A stretch of DNA of 64,000 nt from Rhodosorus marinus (taxonomy: Eukaryota; Rhodophyta; Stylonematophyceae; Stylonematales; Stylonemataceae), in assembly GCA_029953675.1 (NCBI GenBank), contig JAMWBK010000008.1, positions 1,459,001 through 1,523,000 on the forward strand, given 5' to 3'. The translations under genes and the position numbers were made by a program. The notes under the pieces are model-generated. The model saw only the letters and a list, made by a program, of their open reading frames with translations. It ran no database searches and was not told the origin of the DNA. How positions within the stretch are numbered: position 1 is the stretch's first letter; the number at the start of each line of letters is the position of its first letter. Shown here piece after piece: positions 52,425-63,092 of this stretch.

Positions 52425-54400
52425 ATGGGGCGGCTGATAGGGATAGGCGGGGTCGCGCTGTTGATGTTTATCTTTTGGGCTGGAGTTGTTCGGGCTGATG
52501 AGGATGTTGTGAAAGGGGACGAGCAAATTCTGGAGGATGAGATTCAGGAGAAGGAGGATCTGATGGCTGGTTTTTCGATCAGCTGCGTTTCATGTCGAAC
52601 GAGTGACGACTGGGATGTTGACTTCAGCGCGGAGCAGGAAAACCTCCGTCTTAACAGCGAGCGCGACGTTCCTATGTACAAGAACAACGAGATTGTCTCG
52701 ATCTGGGGATTATGCGGGGAATCTGGTGTATCAGCAGACGACTGCTATGTGGAGGATAAGTACACGGATGAGATGGTGCTGCGTGTTAGTTATGGAGTGT
52801 TCGGAATAACGTTTGAGAAGAAGCCATACTTGCAAGTTGTGAAAGGTCAGAGCCTGACCGCCGCAATTCAATCGTTTGATGACGAGGAGGATATGTTTGA
52901 GGCGTTGATCACCATCAAATATGATTGTCAACCAGCGGACGACGATGTCAACCAAGTCCGGGCTACGTTCCATTTGGATAAAGACACTGAAATTGACATC
53001 ATGTGGTTAAAGGTGTGCGGGCGTGGAGTGAATCCAAAGTTTGACGTCGGATATGTATCTCACGAGAAAAAGGACGTAGTTCTACCCCTGTACTCGGATC
53101 TCGGTTCAAGTAGCATCCTTGTACCGGCGAATGACCCGTCTTCTTCAATTCGGATGACCTTGTTTCCACCGGCTCGAGCCCAGTCCTACCGCGATCCAGT
53201 GGTTAGCAGCGATGATCGCATTGTTGCAACGTCCCTCCGTGGGACTGCGGCGTTGAAAGGAACTCTGACACCTGCAAACTGGGAGTTCGAGGTATGCTGA
53301 CTGCCAAGCGCGCAGAGAAGGATTCCAAGGTGATTAGATATGGCTAACCGTTTCTTCCTTCATAGGTTAATTACGATTGCAAAGCCCCGGGAACCGCTGT
53401 GGTTCACCTTACGATTCCCATTCCGCCCTTTAACGATGTGAAGAAGGTCTGGAGGAAGGAGTGCGACGCACGGGAAGCATTAGGAGATGCTGGACATGGC
53501 CCAGAAGTACCGACGAAAACGGATGACAAAGTAGGGGAAAACGATTCGACGAAGCCCGGCAGCAAAGGGGAGAAGACCGACAATACCGAGAAGCCTGACC
53601 AGGACACCAACGACAAGGCCAAATCGGATAAGACCGATAAGACTGATAAGAATACGGAGAACGACCCCGCCAAGAAACCTAGCAAGCCCGACAAAGGCTC
53701 TAAGGGTGACAAGGACACAGTGGATCAGAAGGGTACCAAGCCTCCGAAGGACAGTAGCACGCCGACGAAGACAGGCACGACCCCCGAAAGAGTCCTGAAA
53801 GCGCTTGAAGTGGGGACGACATATGAAGGCAAAGAAGTGTTCTCTGATGGGAGACCGATGGAGGCATTTTCCATTTCCTTTGATAGCAGACTCAAGAGTG
53901 CAGACCACCACTACAGGATCGACCTTAACACGACTGAGACGGAGTTCTTCCTGCACAATCCCCGCGAGTCCAGCACTGCTCATCGCATCGATCGAGTTTC
54001 AGTCACAGTCGCGGACCGAACGATCACGCTCGTGAAGGTGACTCAGCCCTACATTGCTCGTCGTTATCTGAGCGAAGCGGGAGGTCTGATTGGACCTGGG
54101 GAGTCGTTCAGGGTCCAACTCCACTTTATCTGCAAAATGGCCGGGGAGAGCTCGGTTCTAATTACACTGGCTACCTTGTATGGTGATAATGTGGAATTCG
54201 GCTTCGTGAAGGAGTGTCGCAGTCCACTGAAAATAACTGATGGCGGAATGTTGACGACAGCGAGTAGCCTCTATGTCACAACGATGTTCTTCCTCGTGCT
54301 CATAACTTGTCTTGGTGCAGCATTCTACTACAGAAGGAAACGTGCTGCGTCCGCAAGGAGGAGGACCACTAGGGCGGAGGCGAAGCAACTGATCACCTGA
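52425..54400 (+). CDS. Type I membrane protein with three repeated two-cysteine modules
   Basis: Exons 52425-53291 and 53366-54400 (intron 74 nt) give 633 aa. Residues 1-24 are a signal peptide (LIGIGGVALLMFIFWAGVVRA); residues about 590-611 are a single membrane helix (YVTTMFFLVLITCLGAAFYY) followed by a basic cytosolic tail. Three lumenal modules share a pattern: IKYDC...LKVCG (C168-C198), VNYDC...RKECD (C294-C322) and LHFIC...VKECR (C545-C573), so paired cysteines are 28-30 residues apart. They look like small disulfide-bonded beta-sandwiches. Between modules 2 and 3 lies a Lys/Asp/Thr/Pro-rich linker (about 331-433). I recognise no family. A secretory-pathway or cell-surface location is inferred. 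Confidence 0.85.
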
Positions 54401-54446
54401 GCGGGCGTACCGTGGGCCGATTAATCACCGGAGGCTAAAGGGAATC

Positions 54447-54495
54447 GCACCGGCATGAGGCCGGTGCTTAAGTTCCCAAGATGAACAGCTTGGGA
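54447..54495 (+). promoter_or_regulatory. Two consecutive hairpins just after the stop codon
   Basis: gcaccggc/gccggtgc (54447-54467, 5-nt loop) is followed by tcccaag/cttggga (54474-54495, 8-nt loop), starting 46 bp after the TGA. They would lie in the 3' untranslated region of the membrane-protein mRNA. Stems are perfect; function is unknown. Confidence 0.6.
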
Positions 54496-56805
54496 GTCGC
54501 TTTGGACCGCGTTCCATGAACGGGTCTTGAGGATTAGCAAACCGATTAGGGGTTAACTCGTGGACATTTGCGACCGCAGAGCAATGGATAACATGGAGGA
54601 CAGGTCAAATTATAGCAGAAGTGCAAAATCACAGTAGGATGCACCTTGAATGTAGTTGACACTGCTATTTTCGGCGGCCCAGTGTAGAATTGAGATTGGG
54701 TTGTTTCAACAACTGCATTCCGGGACTACTTCAGCGTCTCATGAGTGCGATCCCAGCGCTCAAAGCAACGGAAGCTTGGAATAGTACAATCAACAGCTCC
54801 GACGATACTTGCCCCCCGTTTGACGTGGAGATCGAAAAACTTCCAGAACGACCTACTCTTCGCTATAGGAAAAACTGGCTTAGGGAATCATTCAGAGGAG
54901 AGATACACAGCTGCGCTACACCGGCCTGGCTCTCCGTAACCGAATTACATTCTACACCCAGCCCCTTCGGTCCAGCAGCGTCCAACAAAGCTGACACACA
55001 ATCATCGGACGTGCCCATGTTCTCAAGATCATGCCACATACAACCTTGAGCTCGTTTACGGTGCGAGAGGACCGCACGGGTTGTCCAGACTATGAAGGCC
55101 GGGTAGGCACTAGAAACCAGGTGGAACGTAGAAGAAAAGAAATCGCTTGAAGGCAAGTTCAACCACGAAGTCACTACGGAGGTTCACAATACAATGGGTT
55201 CCCATCCTATCCGGACCTGCTTCCCCCAATACCCCACCGGAAGACTCTGCTTTTCTTCACTTACAGCGAAATATTAAAAACACGAGATAAAAAAGTCATA
55301 TACAATTCTAATAATTACTACTAATAAACAATATATTATTATCTATTTATTGATAATTAAATCATATCTCCTGGAAAGACAAATCAAAATCGCTCTATAA
55401 AAAGAACGTCCGAAATATTTGCTTATAGCGTACTTGTTGAATTCATCCGGTTGGGGATAATGATTGATTAACATTTGAATTTATTTTCAATATATATATA
55501 TATATATATTCAGTCAATTTTATCGTGCGCCTTCGCCTCTGCTCTGGAAGGTTGCTGGCTCTCAAACACGCTCACCGCTTTCGATGGTGATCGGTTTGGG
55601 GGAAGTGAGGTTGGGACTGGCTCTGGTTAATGGTGGAAGGTGTGCTGACTTACAAGGTTGTGTTTTTTGTTGTTGTCTTCGCTAAGAGGCGGGATTGTAT
55701 GCGAAAGTGGCTAATGCCAGAAAGCAACCCACCCCGATCGCGGGAAGGACTTCTTCATGTTTACGGATCTGCAGGCCTCATCAGTCCGTCATCCCGATAT
55801 ACGGATGCATCCTGTTGAGGGGAAAGTTGCCGCCCAAAACAGCTAGCACGAGTTGTATGAAGTGAAGGAACCGCGACCGCCCGGAAAACTTCTCAAGAGA
55901 AAACGTCGAATACTGCCTTTTCCACGAAGCCATAATCCATTTCTCCCGAAATCTGCCCCTTTCAACGAAGAAACCCAGGCCAAAATTTCAGCATGCCAAA
56001 CATTTGCTTACCCTGCGAACTCGAATACATCTCTTCGACGCCATCCACTCTCCTCATAGTACACTTAATACAAACCCACCCCCACCCCACCCAACCAATC
56101 CTCCCTCCCCCTTCACGAATCCCCACCACCACCCCCCCCCCAAAGAGCCCATCCCCAACACACTGACAACAAAAAAATCTCCAAATCTCATAAAAAACAG
56201 AAGAAAACATAATTATCATATCCATTGGCGTCAAAAATAACCAAAAAACCATCCTCTGAGAACCAAAATATTTTCCAATACGAATTCCAAGATCCTCGAT
56301 TTCCTCACTTTTCAAGCACTTCCAAAGCTCTCTGTAAAAACTTTCAAAAAAAGGGTCTACAACTCATACCCAATATCTTTCAATGATTGGAATTCAACAG
56401 GTTCCGCTTTTTTTAGATTCGCCTAGTGCCAAATATTTATACGATCCTAAGGTCAACCCCCCCCTCACTTCCCTCCCTTCCCCCCCCCTCCCACCCCCCT
56501 AATTGAGTCCCCGATACTCATTTTGAAAATAAATAGTAAGCGGAAGGAGGATGAAATTCTTTTACAAACAGAACATCATTAGCATCTATCCAATTAACCC
56601 CCTATACCGTTTGAGCGACCAGTGACGAACCCCCCGTGCGCCTCCCTTCGGGGGGGGGGCAGCTGTTGGTACAAAGCATGGTGAGTGGTCGGTGAGCTGT
56701 TGAGAGAGGTTATGTATTGATTTAGGGATCATGATGGGGGGGAGGTGGGGGGGAGGAAGGTATGTGTGGGATTTTAGTGAGCGGGTTAGTGTAGAGGGGA
56801 AGTAG
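54496..56805. other. Gene-poor region
   Basis: ORFs on both strands at 54690-55174 (the minus one contains MWHDLENMGTSDDCVSALL) look partly protein-like but lack splice partners. A (TA)n microsatellite lies at about 55490-55510. C-rich runs occupy 56080-56150 and 56455-56505. The + strand is G-rich at 56735-56762 just before the next gene. Confidence 0.45.
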
Positions 56806-57798
56806 ATGTCTTCGTTGTTGGATTCTGTGAGGAGAATGGGACAGAGTTGTACGAAGGATCTTCCTGCGGTTCGGCCGAAGTCTTCGCCTGGGTTTGCTCG
56901 GCCGAAGTCGACTGGGTTTGCTCAGCCGAAGAAGGAGGAGAAGAAGTATGGTGACGAGGATGTGATGAAGAAGAAGAAGCTTGTGACTGAATATGGGAAG
57001 GGGATGAAGGCGATGATTGCTAGTATTGAGGGGTCGGAGAATCAGTGGACTCAGCTGAGGGATAAGACCGTGCAGTGCAAGCAGGGTGTCTCCCACGGAA
57101 GCGGGGAGGCACTTGTTGAACCAATGGATGCTCTGGAGCGTGGGTTGAATGAAACAAGCGTTTTGACTTATGAGAGTGAGCTTTTGATGCTAAAGGACTA
57201 TCTGGCGAGGTGCGAGAAAGTGATCAACGTGGAGGCCAAGCTGTACACCAAAGTCAGGCAGGAGTGGGATACGAAGAACACAAAGCTAAGAAGAAGCAGT
57301 GCGACCGGGGATAAATTGGACAAGCTGACGCTTTCCGTCGAACAGGCTCAGATGAAGTGGGATTTGCACAAGAACCAACTGGATGAGAACCTGACCCCGC
57401 TCGTTGATGATGGTCCTGTCTATCTTGAAGTTGGAGCTGTAGTGATGGCAAAGATTCAGCACGCAAACATGGTTCCCTACAAAGAGAATTCGGCTGCATT
57501 TGAAACCGTACTGGAGAAGGAACAAGAAGTGATCAAGGGCAAGTTGCGAGAGGCGGGTCTCGGGGATGTGTTCGGAGAGGCGATGAATGGCGCCGAAACT
57601 ACCTCGGCCAATCCACAGCCTGTTCCAGCAGCACCAGAACCGATAGCACCCGTAGTACCAGTCCCTACCACGTCGGCGGCGGCAGCTCCTGCTGAATTCC
57701 CTGACTACTCTCTGTCCGGGGATGCAAACAAACCTGGGGGAGGCACATGGGCGACTCCACCACCACCGAAAGGTGAAACATACCCAACCATTGCGTGA
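56806..57798 (+). CDS. BAR-domain-like protein
   Basis: Single exon of 330 aa. Residues 45-260 are three long helices typical of a BAR fold: YGKGMKAMIASIEGSENQW, YESELLMLKDYLARCEKVINVEAKLYTKVRQEWDTK (read in parts), and LTLSVEQAQMKWDLHKNQL through VGAVVMAKIQHANMVPY. BAR dimers sense or bend membranes during endocytosis and trafficking. The C-terminal 70 residues are Pro/Ala-rich (PVPAAPEPIAPVVP) and end TPPPPKGETYPTIA, a possible SH3-ligand tail. No SH3 domain follows. The gene is intronless, unlike most neighbours. BAR is assigned from helix pattern, not a diagnostic motif. Confidence 0.65.
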   Translation: MSSLLDSVRRMGQSCTKDLPAVRPKSSPGFARPKSTGFAQPKKEEKKYGDEDVMKKKKLVTEYGKGMKAMIASIEGSENQWTQLRDKTVQCKQGVSHGSGEALVEPMDALERGLNETSVLTYESELLMLKDYLARCEKVINVEAKLYTKVRQEWDTKNTKLRRSSATGDKLDKLTLSVEQAQMKWDLHKNQLDENLTPLVDDGPVYLEVGAVVMAKIQHANMVPYKENSAAFETVLEKEQEVIKGKLREAGLGDVFGEAMNGAETTSANPQPVPAAPEPIAPVVPVPTTSAAAAPAEFPDYSLSGDANKPGGGTWATPPPPKGETYPTIA

Positions 57799-59338
57799 GG
57801 CAATGCTACTGAAAATGCCGCTTCCTTAGGGCCGTTTTTGTAAGACCGATCGTCGAGATTAAGCTCAATTAGTATACGAGATTTTTGTTTTTGGCCTTTC
57901 CCTAGCCTTTCGACTGGGAATAGGATTTGCTGTCGCCGTTTGGTAGGAACACGGGCGAGACCATTTTGTGACTAGCCAAACTATAGATTTGAACACGGGA
58001 AAGTGCGGACGTCCGGCTTTACCCGCAGGAAAGTAAAAAGCCTCTGCGGAGACAAACGAAAACCTGAACACATCAAAACTGAAGCAAACACAGCCGTGTA
58101 GCTACAGGACAATCGCCCAGCCAAAATTGCAAAGATGGTCTCGCACACCGAACCAATTCAGTTTGTTCCAAGTTAGTAACAAAGCCTTGAAAACGCCTGA
58201 CAAGCCGGCGGTGTGTGTGTGTGTATCCACTACTGTCGACGAAACAGTAACCTGCATACCAGTATATATAAAATTCTTGCTTCCATATGCACAACAATAC
58301 CCACCGCCGCCTTCCAACCTCAAAAGCCTTTCTCCCTTCCCCTCTCACCCCCCCCAACCTCCTCCGAAGCGATCAAGTCTATCCTAAGCTGACTCTTCGA
58401 CCAATCAAGTTTTCTCCAACGAACTGAAACCTTTGCAACCCCGAAATAGAACATACCCAAATTATCATTCATATTTATCATATATACTATAAAAAGTTTT
58501 CCAATTGATGTTTCTTTATAGTATATACATTGATATACATACGTTATAAATATTAGCTCGTTCAAAACCCCGCCCCCCGCCCCCCCCCCCACCCAGCGCC
58601 CGTTCCGTGCGTTGAATTCGAATAGATATCTTTCACAATTAAGCTATAAAAAAATTTAGTCAGCACAATATTTTCGAATAAAACTTTACCATTCTGCTTA
58701 CAGCGTCGATATCTTCATTTTTTAATTCAAACTTGACGTTTTTATTGGGTTAAGTTTGGCAGAAATTTCACGTCCCCTTTTTAATGATCAATTTCTCCCG
58801 AGATTCTAAGCTGGGATTAAAAAATCAACAAATTCTTTTTCTTCTCCTGTGTATGTAGTTGATTGTTAAATCGATGAGAATTTGAAATTATAGAATAAAA
58901 ATAGCGTATATACGATATATTCGTATCTCGAGGATCACTTTTCCGGTAGTCACCATTCGGGAGTGTACACATTTAATAAATTTTAGAAGAATAGAAAATT
59001 CTCCGTCTTTGGTTGGCTATAATAGTATAATAAACAATTTAAAATCTAAGATTCTTTATCGATTTTCATTGGATATTATATATTGAAATGTACAATATTT
59101 AGATATTTGGATTTTTTTATTGTTGTCATCTGGGTTTCCGAGCTATCGGAGGAAGGTCGGAGGCGGAGGGAGGGGTGCGGAAAGGGATGAGGAGGGTATG
59201 GGAGTAAATGCGAGGGTGGTAGAGGTTTCCGTCGTGGTCATTTGGAGAGAAGGGATTTTTGTTTGAGCGTTGTAGAGTATCTTAGAAGAGGATCTGTTGT
59301 TGGTTGTTGTTTTTTTGATTTTTTGAATTGGAAAAGGG
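57799..59338. other. AT-rich intergenic region, no gene recognised
   Basis: Contains a (TG)n run at about 58209-58222, a C-rich run at 58568-58600, and AT-rich DNA from 58.6 to 59.1 kb. The + strand is G-rich at about 59150-59210 before the next ATG. Confidence 0.55.
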
Positions 59339-60016
59339 ATGGCTTCGGAAGCGATTGAATGGGCGACTGGTGATGAGGTGGAGGAGGCGAGGACGACTCT
59401 GAGTGAAAAGAAGGACACACTCATAGAGGAGAAGACGCAACTGCAGGAGTCTATTAGGGAAGTGGTTGCGTTGAAGAAGAGCTGGGACGCGCAATGGAAG
59501 GAGATAAAGAGCTTCGATGATGCCGCGAGTAAAGCCATTGCGGAGCAGCGAACTTCTGTGTATGAGGAGGTTCTTCAGAGCTTTGCTACACTGAAGGAGG
59601 ATAAGGAGGATGCAGCTTCAAAGAAGGCCCTGATATCAATTGAAACCGTTAGTACCTATTTGAAGGAATGCGAAAAGAGCACCACGATTGCTTTCAACCT
59701 GCTCGATGAAACGTGGAGGGATTTCAACAAGAACGCCACGAAGATGAAGAACATCGAGAACGTTGCCGATGAAAAGAAGAAGATGGAAATGGAAATGTCC
59801 TACGGAATGCAAGCGCAAACTCTCCGGGAGGAAACGAGGCGACTGGACGAGAAGCTCACAAAGCTCATTGCTGCGGCACCCTTCGTTAACGAGATCTCAG
59901 CTCTATGCGCCGCACGAGTCATCGTCAGGAACACAAAGGCCATGAAAAATGGTACAGAAGCGATGGGAGAGATAGTCGCGCAGCACGGTGAGGAAGCTGC
60001 TGCCCTGGGTGTTTGA
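59339..60016 (+). CDS. Helical/coiled-coil protein, function unknown
   Basis: Single exon of 225 aa, nearly all predicted helix with heptads (VEEARTTLSEKKDTLIEEK, EVVALKKSWDAQWKEIKSF, LREETRRLDEKLTKLI). The C-terminal part is more hydrophobic (ISALCAARVIVRNTKAM). There is no signal peptide or membrane helix. Like the BAR-like gene 1.5 kb upstream it is intronless and helical and on the same strand; a shared membrane-scaffold role is possible but speculative. Confidence 0.7.
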   Translation: MASEAIEWATGDEVEEARTTLSEKKDTLIEEKTQLQESIREVVALKKSWDAQWKEIKSFDDAASKAIAEQRTSVYEEVLQSFATLKEDKEDAASKKALISIETVSTYLKECEKSTTIAFNLLDETWRDFNKNATKMKNIENVADEKKKMEMEMSYGMQAQTLREETRRLDEKLTKLIAAAPFVNEISALCAARVIVRNTKAMKNGTEAMGEIVAQHGEEAAALGV

Positions 60017-60090
60017 GGCAGTCCACATAAGCAGACGACAATTAAACTAGACACAAATTTTGAGGACTTAAAAAAGTCGAGATTCAGATC

Positions 60091-60615
60091 ATGTCATTTC
60101 ACACTCTGCTAGACCTCGTTGCAAACCGAAAACAACTGTCATTTCCCCGGGACAATACGTACAATCTTTCCGTGACGACTCACATGGCTGATCCTTCGCT
60201 TCAGCTAGACACCCGACACCCGCCACCCGACACGCGTTTCAGGGTTCGTCGAGAGTTGGTCCTAGCCTATCAAGCACAGAGTGTGGGCTGCTTGGGCCTG
60301 TCATTAGATATTGGTAGGGCTATGAAGCTGCCCTTCGAAGCGATGGGTCCCAAATGGTCGCATTTTCCTCGTTTCTACGACACGCTCGTACTTTCGGACA
60401 AGAAGCCAACCGTGACTGAAAATGGAACCCTCAAAGACTTCTCCTCTGGAACAAGGTTAGAGGTGTCAAGATGGTTCGGACCTCTTTACTTACCGTTCGG
60501 CAAATATCAAGGAGCTAGCTTCTGGGTTTGTTCTTCAGAGCTTCAAAAGCCGTCCGTCATCCATAGCCTATGCGACCGTCTTCTCCGGTGCTCCAGGCCT
60601 TCATCACGACGGTAA
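60091..60615 (+). CDS. ORF of 174 codons, unsupported function
   Basis: An uninterrupted frame starting MSFHTLLDLVANRK with a basic composition. I see no domain, repeat or membrane segment, and no ORF of similar length on the other strand. It starts 75 bp after the previous stop. It may be a real small gene or chance. Confidence 0.25.
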   Translation: MSFHTLLDLVANRKQLSFPRDNTYNLSVTTHMADPSLQLDTRHPPPDTRFRVRRELVLAYQAQSVGCLGLSLDIGRAMKLPFEAMGPKWSHFPRFYDTLVLSDKKPTVTENGTLKDFSSGTRLEVSRWFGPLYLPFGKYQGASFWVCSSELQKPSVIHSLCDRLLRCSRPSSRR

Positions 60616-60831
60616 AATTGGACTTTTCAACAAGACGTCGAGGGCCGGAATCGTAGAAAAACAAAAACTTCGAAGCCGAAAAAAGCACTGCCTGCTACTA
60701 AAGCCAGAAAAGACAGCAACCAGCAAAGACTCTTCCTCATCTGATCGCTCACCTCACTCGTACTCCATCATTTATCCGAATATTGAAAATGTGTACTATA
60801 AATTCCTAAACATTTCCACCTTTACCATGTA

Positions 60832-60904
60832 AGCTGCGTGGCCTAATGGATAAGGCGATGGACTTCTAATCCATAGATTGCGGGTTCGAGTCCCGTCGTG
60901 GCTG
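60832..60904 (+). tRNA. trnR-TCT: tRNA-Arg (anticodon TCT)
   Basis: A complete cloverleaf. The acceptor stem agctgcg pairs with cgtggct (two wobble pairs), the D arm is gcc/ggc, and the anticodon arm is atgga-cttctaa-tccat with TCT at 60864-60866. A 5-nt variable loop follows, then the T arm gcggg-ttcgagt-cccgt and discriminator G at 60904. There is no intron. The B box gggttcgagtccc is intact. It decodes AGA. Confidence 0.95.
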
Positions 60905-60909
60905 TTTTT
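60905..60909 (+). terminator. Pol III terminator of tRNA-Arg
   Basis: A run of five T residues directly follows the discriminator base, the usual RNA polymerase III stop signal. Confidence 0.8.
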
Positions 60910-61042
60910 GATTCCGAACTCTTGTTCCTCGCGAGCGCGAGAAATGTGAAACAGTACGTCTCTTTGAAGATATGTTTTACATTTCTTTAGTGAACAGTCA
61001 AACTGCTTGTGTTAAACACAGGTTTTCCTTCCCAGTCACGTC

Positions 61043-61231
61043 TTGGCGGGCGGTGTTTGCGATTCGCTTCTTGTCTCCAAAACCACGAAGCTTGCTGATG
61101 CCGTGGTCGCTACCGGGTGTTGCTCAAAACACTTACGAAATCCGACCTATGGGGAGCGTGCTCTTCCACAGCCCTTTGTCGTCCAACGCCATGGCAAACT
61201 GGGCGTTCGAACGTTTTCGAAACGCTGCTAG
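61043..61231 (+). CDS. Possible exon, unrecognised
   Basis: A + frame reading GGVCDSLLVSKTTKLADAVV then ATGCCSKHLRNPTYGE looks protein-like and sits between the tRNA and the convergent minus-strand gene. No joined exons were found on either side. It could be a remnant. Confidence 0.25.
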   Translation: MAGGVCDSLLVSKTTKLADAVVATGCCSKHLRNPTYGERALPQPFVVQRHGKLGVRTFSKRC

Positions 61232-61380
61232 GATACCGTGCATTACGCTCAGGTTGGCTGTACGAGAATGAAGTCGACAGATTGCTTCATCACCGAGACG
61301 CTGAGAACTGGGACAGTCCGACGTCTTCGACCATTTTCTTACTGCTACGGTCATTTGCGAGGTACTCTGAGCATTTCTTC

Positions 61381-62938
61381 TTAGCTCTCTTGGGCCTCCG
61401 AATGCTCGCGACAACGAGCTTTCCAGACTCTAATGAGACGCTTTCGACTGGGGATTCCCTCGTCCTCGTACTCAACGTCTGGTACTCTGTCGTTGTAAGT
61501 CTCCTGATGACTTGCCCAGTTGCAGCAGGGACAAGCAATCACAGCGATGCCAGCCTTCGCTGTAATGCTCTGGATAGCCGTCTCTATTGACACATGAGCA
61601 TGAAACAGGACTACAACTGCGACACCATCTACACCATGAGGAGAGTAGATTCACCGACGTAAGTGGATCCAATTTCACACCGCTGTGAAGTGTACAGCAG
61701 AATGGCCTACCGACTTCGACCTGAGTGTCTTCGATTCTAGATCGACGTGCTTTCAGTCTCGCAACATTACCATCTGACCACGGCACATCCTTAACCTTCA
61801 TCGCAGGGTCGATAGAAATACAGGTCCAAGAGGTTCTGAAAGCAAACAAAGCCGCTGTTCTAGGTGTAGATCCTGAGCAATGGGAAAGAGTTCAAGTTTC
61901 AGTGTTTGTTGGGCTGCTTCCGGAGTCCTTATGCGGCAGTAGTTCCAACCGTCACCGACGAATACTCCAGTAATGGATTTGTCGTCAGAGCGAAGTCGTA
62001 GAACATCTTCAGGATCGTCCGGGTTTGCTCTGAACATGTGAGCTCTAACCGCGGCGTATGTCGCCATTGATTCTGCAAGCTCCTTTCCATCGGGAAAGAC
62101 TCCAAGCTCCAGCAGCGTCGGGGCACATATCAGATCTGCCACAAACTCATCGACGTATCTAAGGTCACAGGCCGACCGACATTCAGAACGGTGAATCGCC
62201 AGTAGGGGGGTCAGGTTGGGTCTTGATCACACCTCCATCCAACTTTCATTGGCATTTGGTCTCCATTGTCTGTTGGACGCTCGTGGAGTTTGAGCTGTCT
62301 TCTCTTCTCACGCAGTTCAATGACGCTCGGGTCGGTGTGCGAACTCTTCTCAAGGTCTCGACCTTGACGTTTTGCCAACGCTTGGCCATCAGCTAGGAGA
62401 TTGGTTGATCTAACTTTGGGTGAAGTGAATCCGTAAAGCGATCCTGAGGCGGCAAAAGTCGAAGCCAGCTTAGAGAACGCAACGAGATCCCTCGTTGTCT
62501 TCAGTGAGGAAGATGCTTACCGTGTTTCTTAATTTCAGCTAGCTCACGACAGCGCGGTGGATCATCTTCTTCAGCGTCGAGAAGACAGAAGCGAATCACC
62601 CGTCCGAGTGAGGCTCGAAAGCTTTCGAAGAGTTCCACGCCGTACTTGTTCTTTACAATTATTTGAGACTGCGAGGGTTTGTGTTCGGTCTCTAGCTTAG
62701 CATAATCTGCTGCGTAAGGTAGCCATGCTTTGAACAGGTCCTCAGCACTTGTGTATACGCCATTCTCTGATGGTCGAAATTCGTACTCCTACTTAAAACA
62801 ACGAGCACAGCAAGGTCAGCCCAGTTCTACTCTTATTCGTTAGGAAGCTTTCGGTGCGAGACCTACGACGATCATCTTGCGGATGCTCCGATGGAACAGG
62901 TGAGGAGGACAGTGGTCATCCTCTGAGATCGTTGTCAT
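61381..62938 (-). CDS. Six-exon protein of unknown function with a CPCCNW motif
   Basis: A phase-consistent model has exons 62938-62867, 62788-62521, 62443-62233, 62158-61966, 61835-61796 and 61628-61381, coding for 343 aa. Introns are 78, 77, 74, 130 and 167 nt. Segments include EYEFRPSENGVYTSAEDLFKA, ELFESFRASLGRVIRFCLLD, VIELREKRRQLKLHERPTDN, RYVDEFVADLICAPTLLELG, LLDLYFYRPCDEDGVAVVVL and AGIAVIACPCCNW. The last resembles the hydrophobic-strand-plus-CC end of some uncharacterised proteins with a Rossmann-like fold. I cannot name an activity. Exon 5 is short and the least certain. Confidence 0.55.
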
Positions 62939-63092
62939 CAGTTCCGAGAAGCCGGGGAGGCTGTGTCAAACGAATTCTTCTCTGCGCTCCAGAGGATTTT
63001 TACGTCCTCAACTTATGCGTGGAATCGTGGGCTGGCCCCAATCGATTCCCCTCTTAACGCCTACTTATCGTCATCACAGAGGCCTTCGCTCT

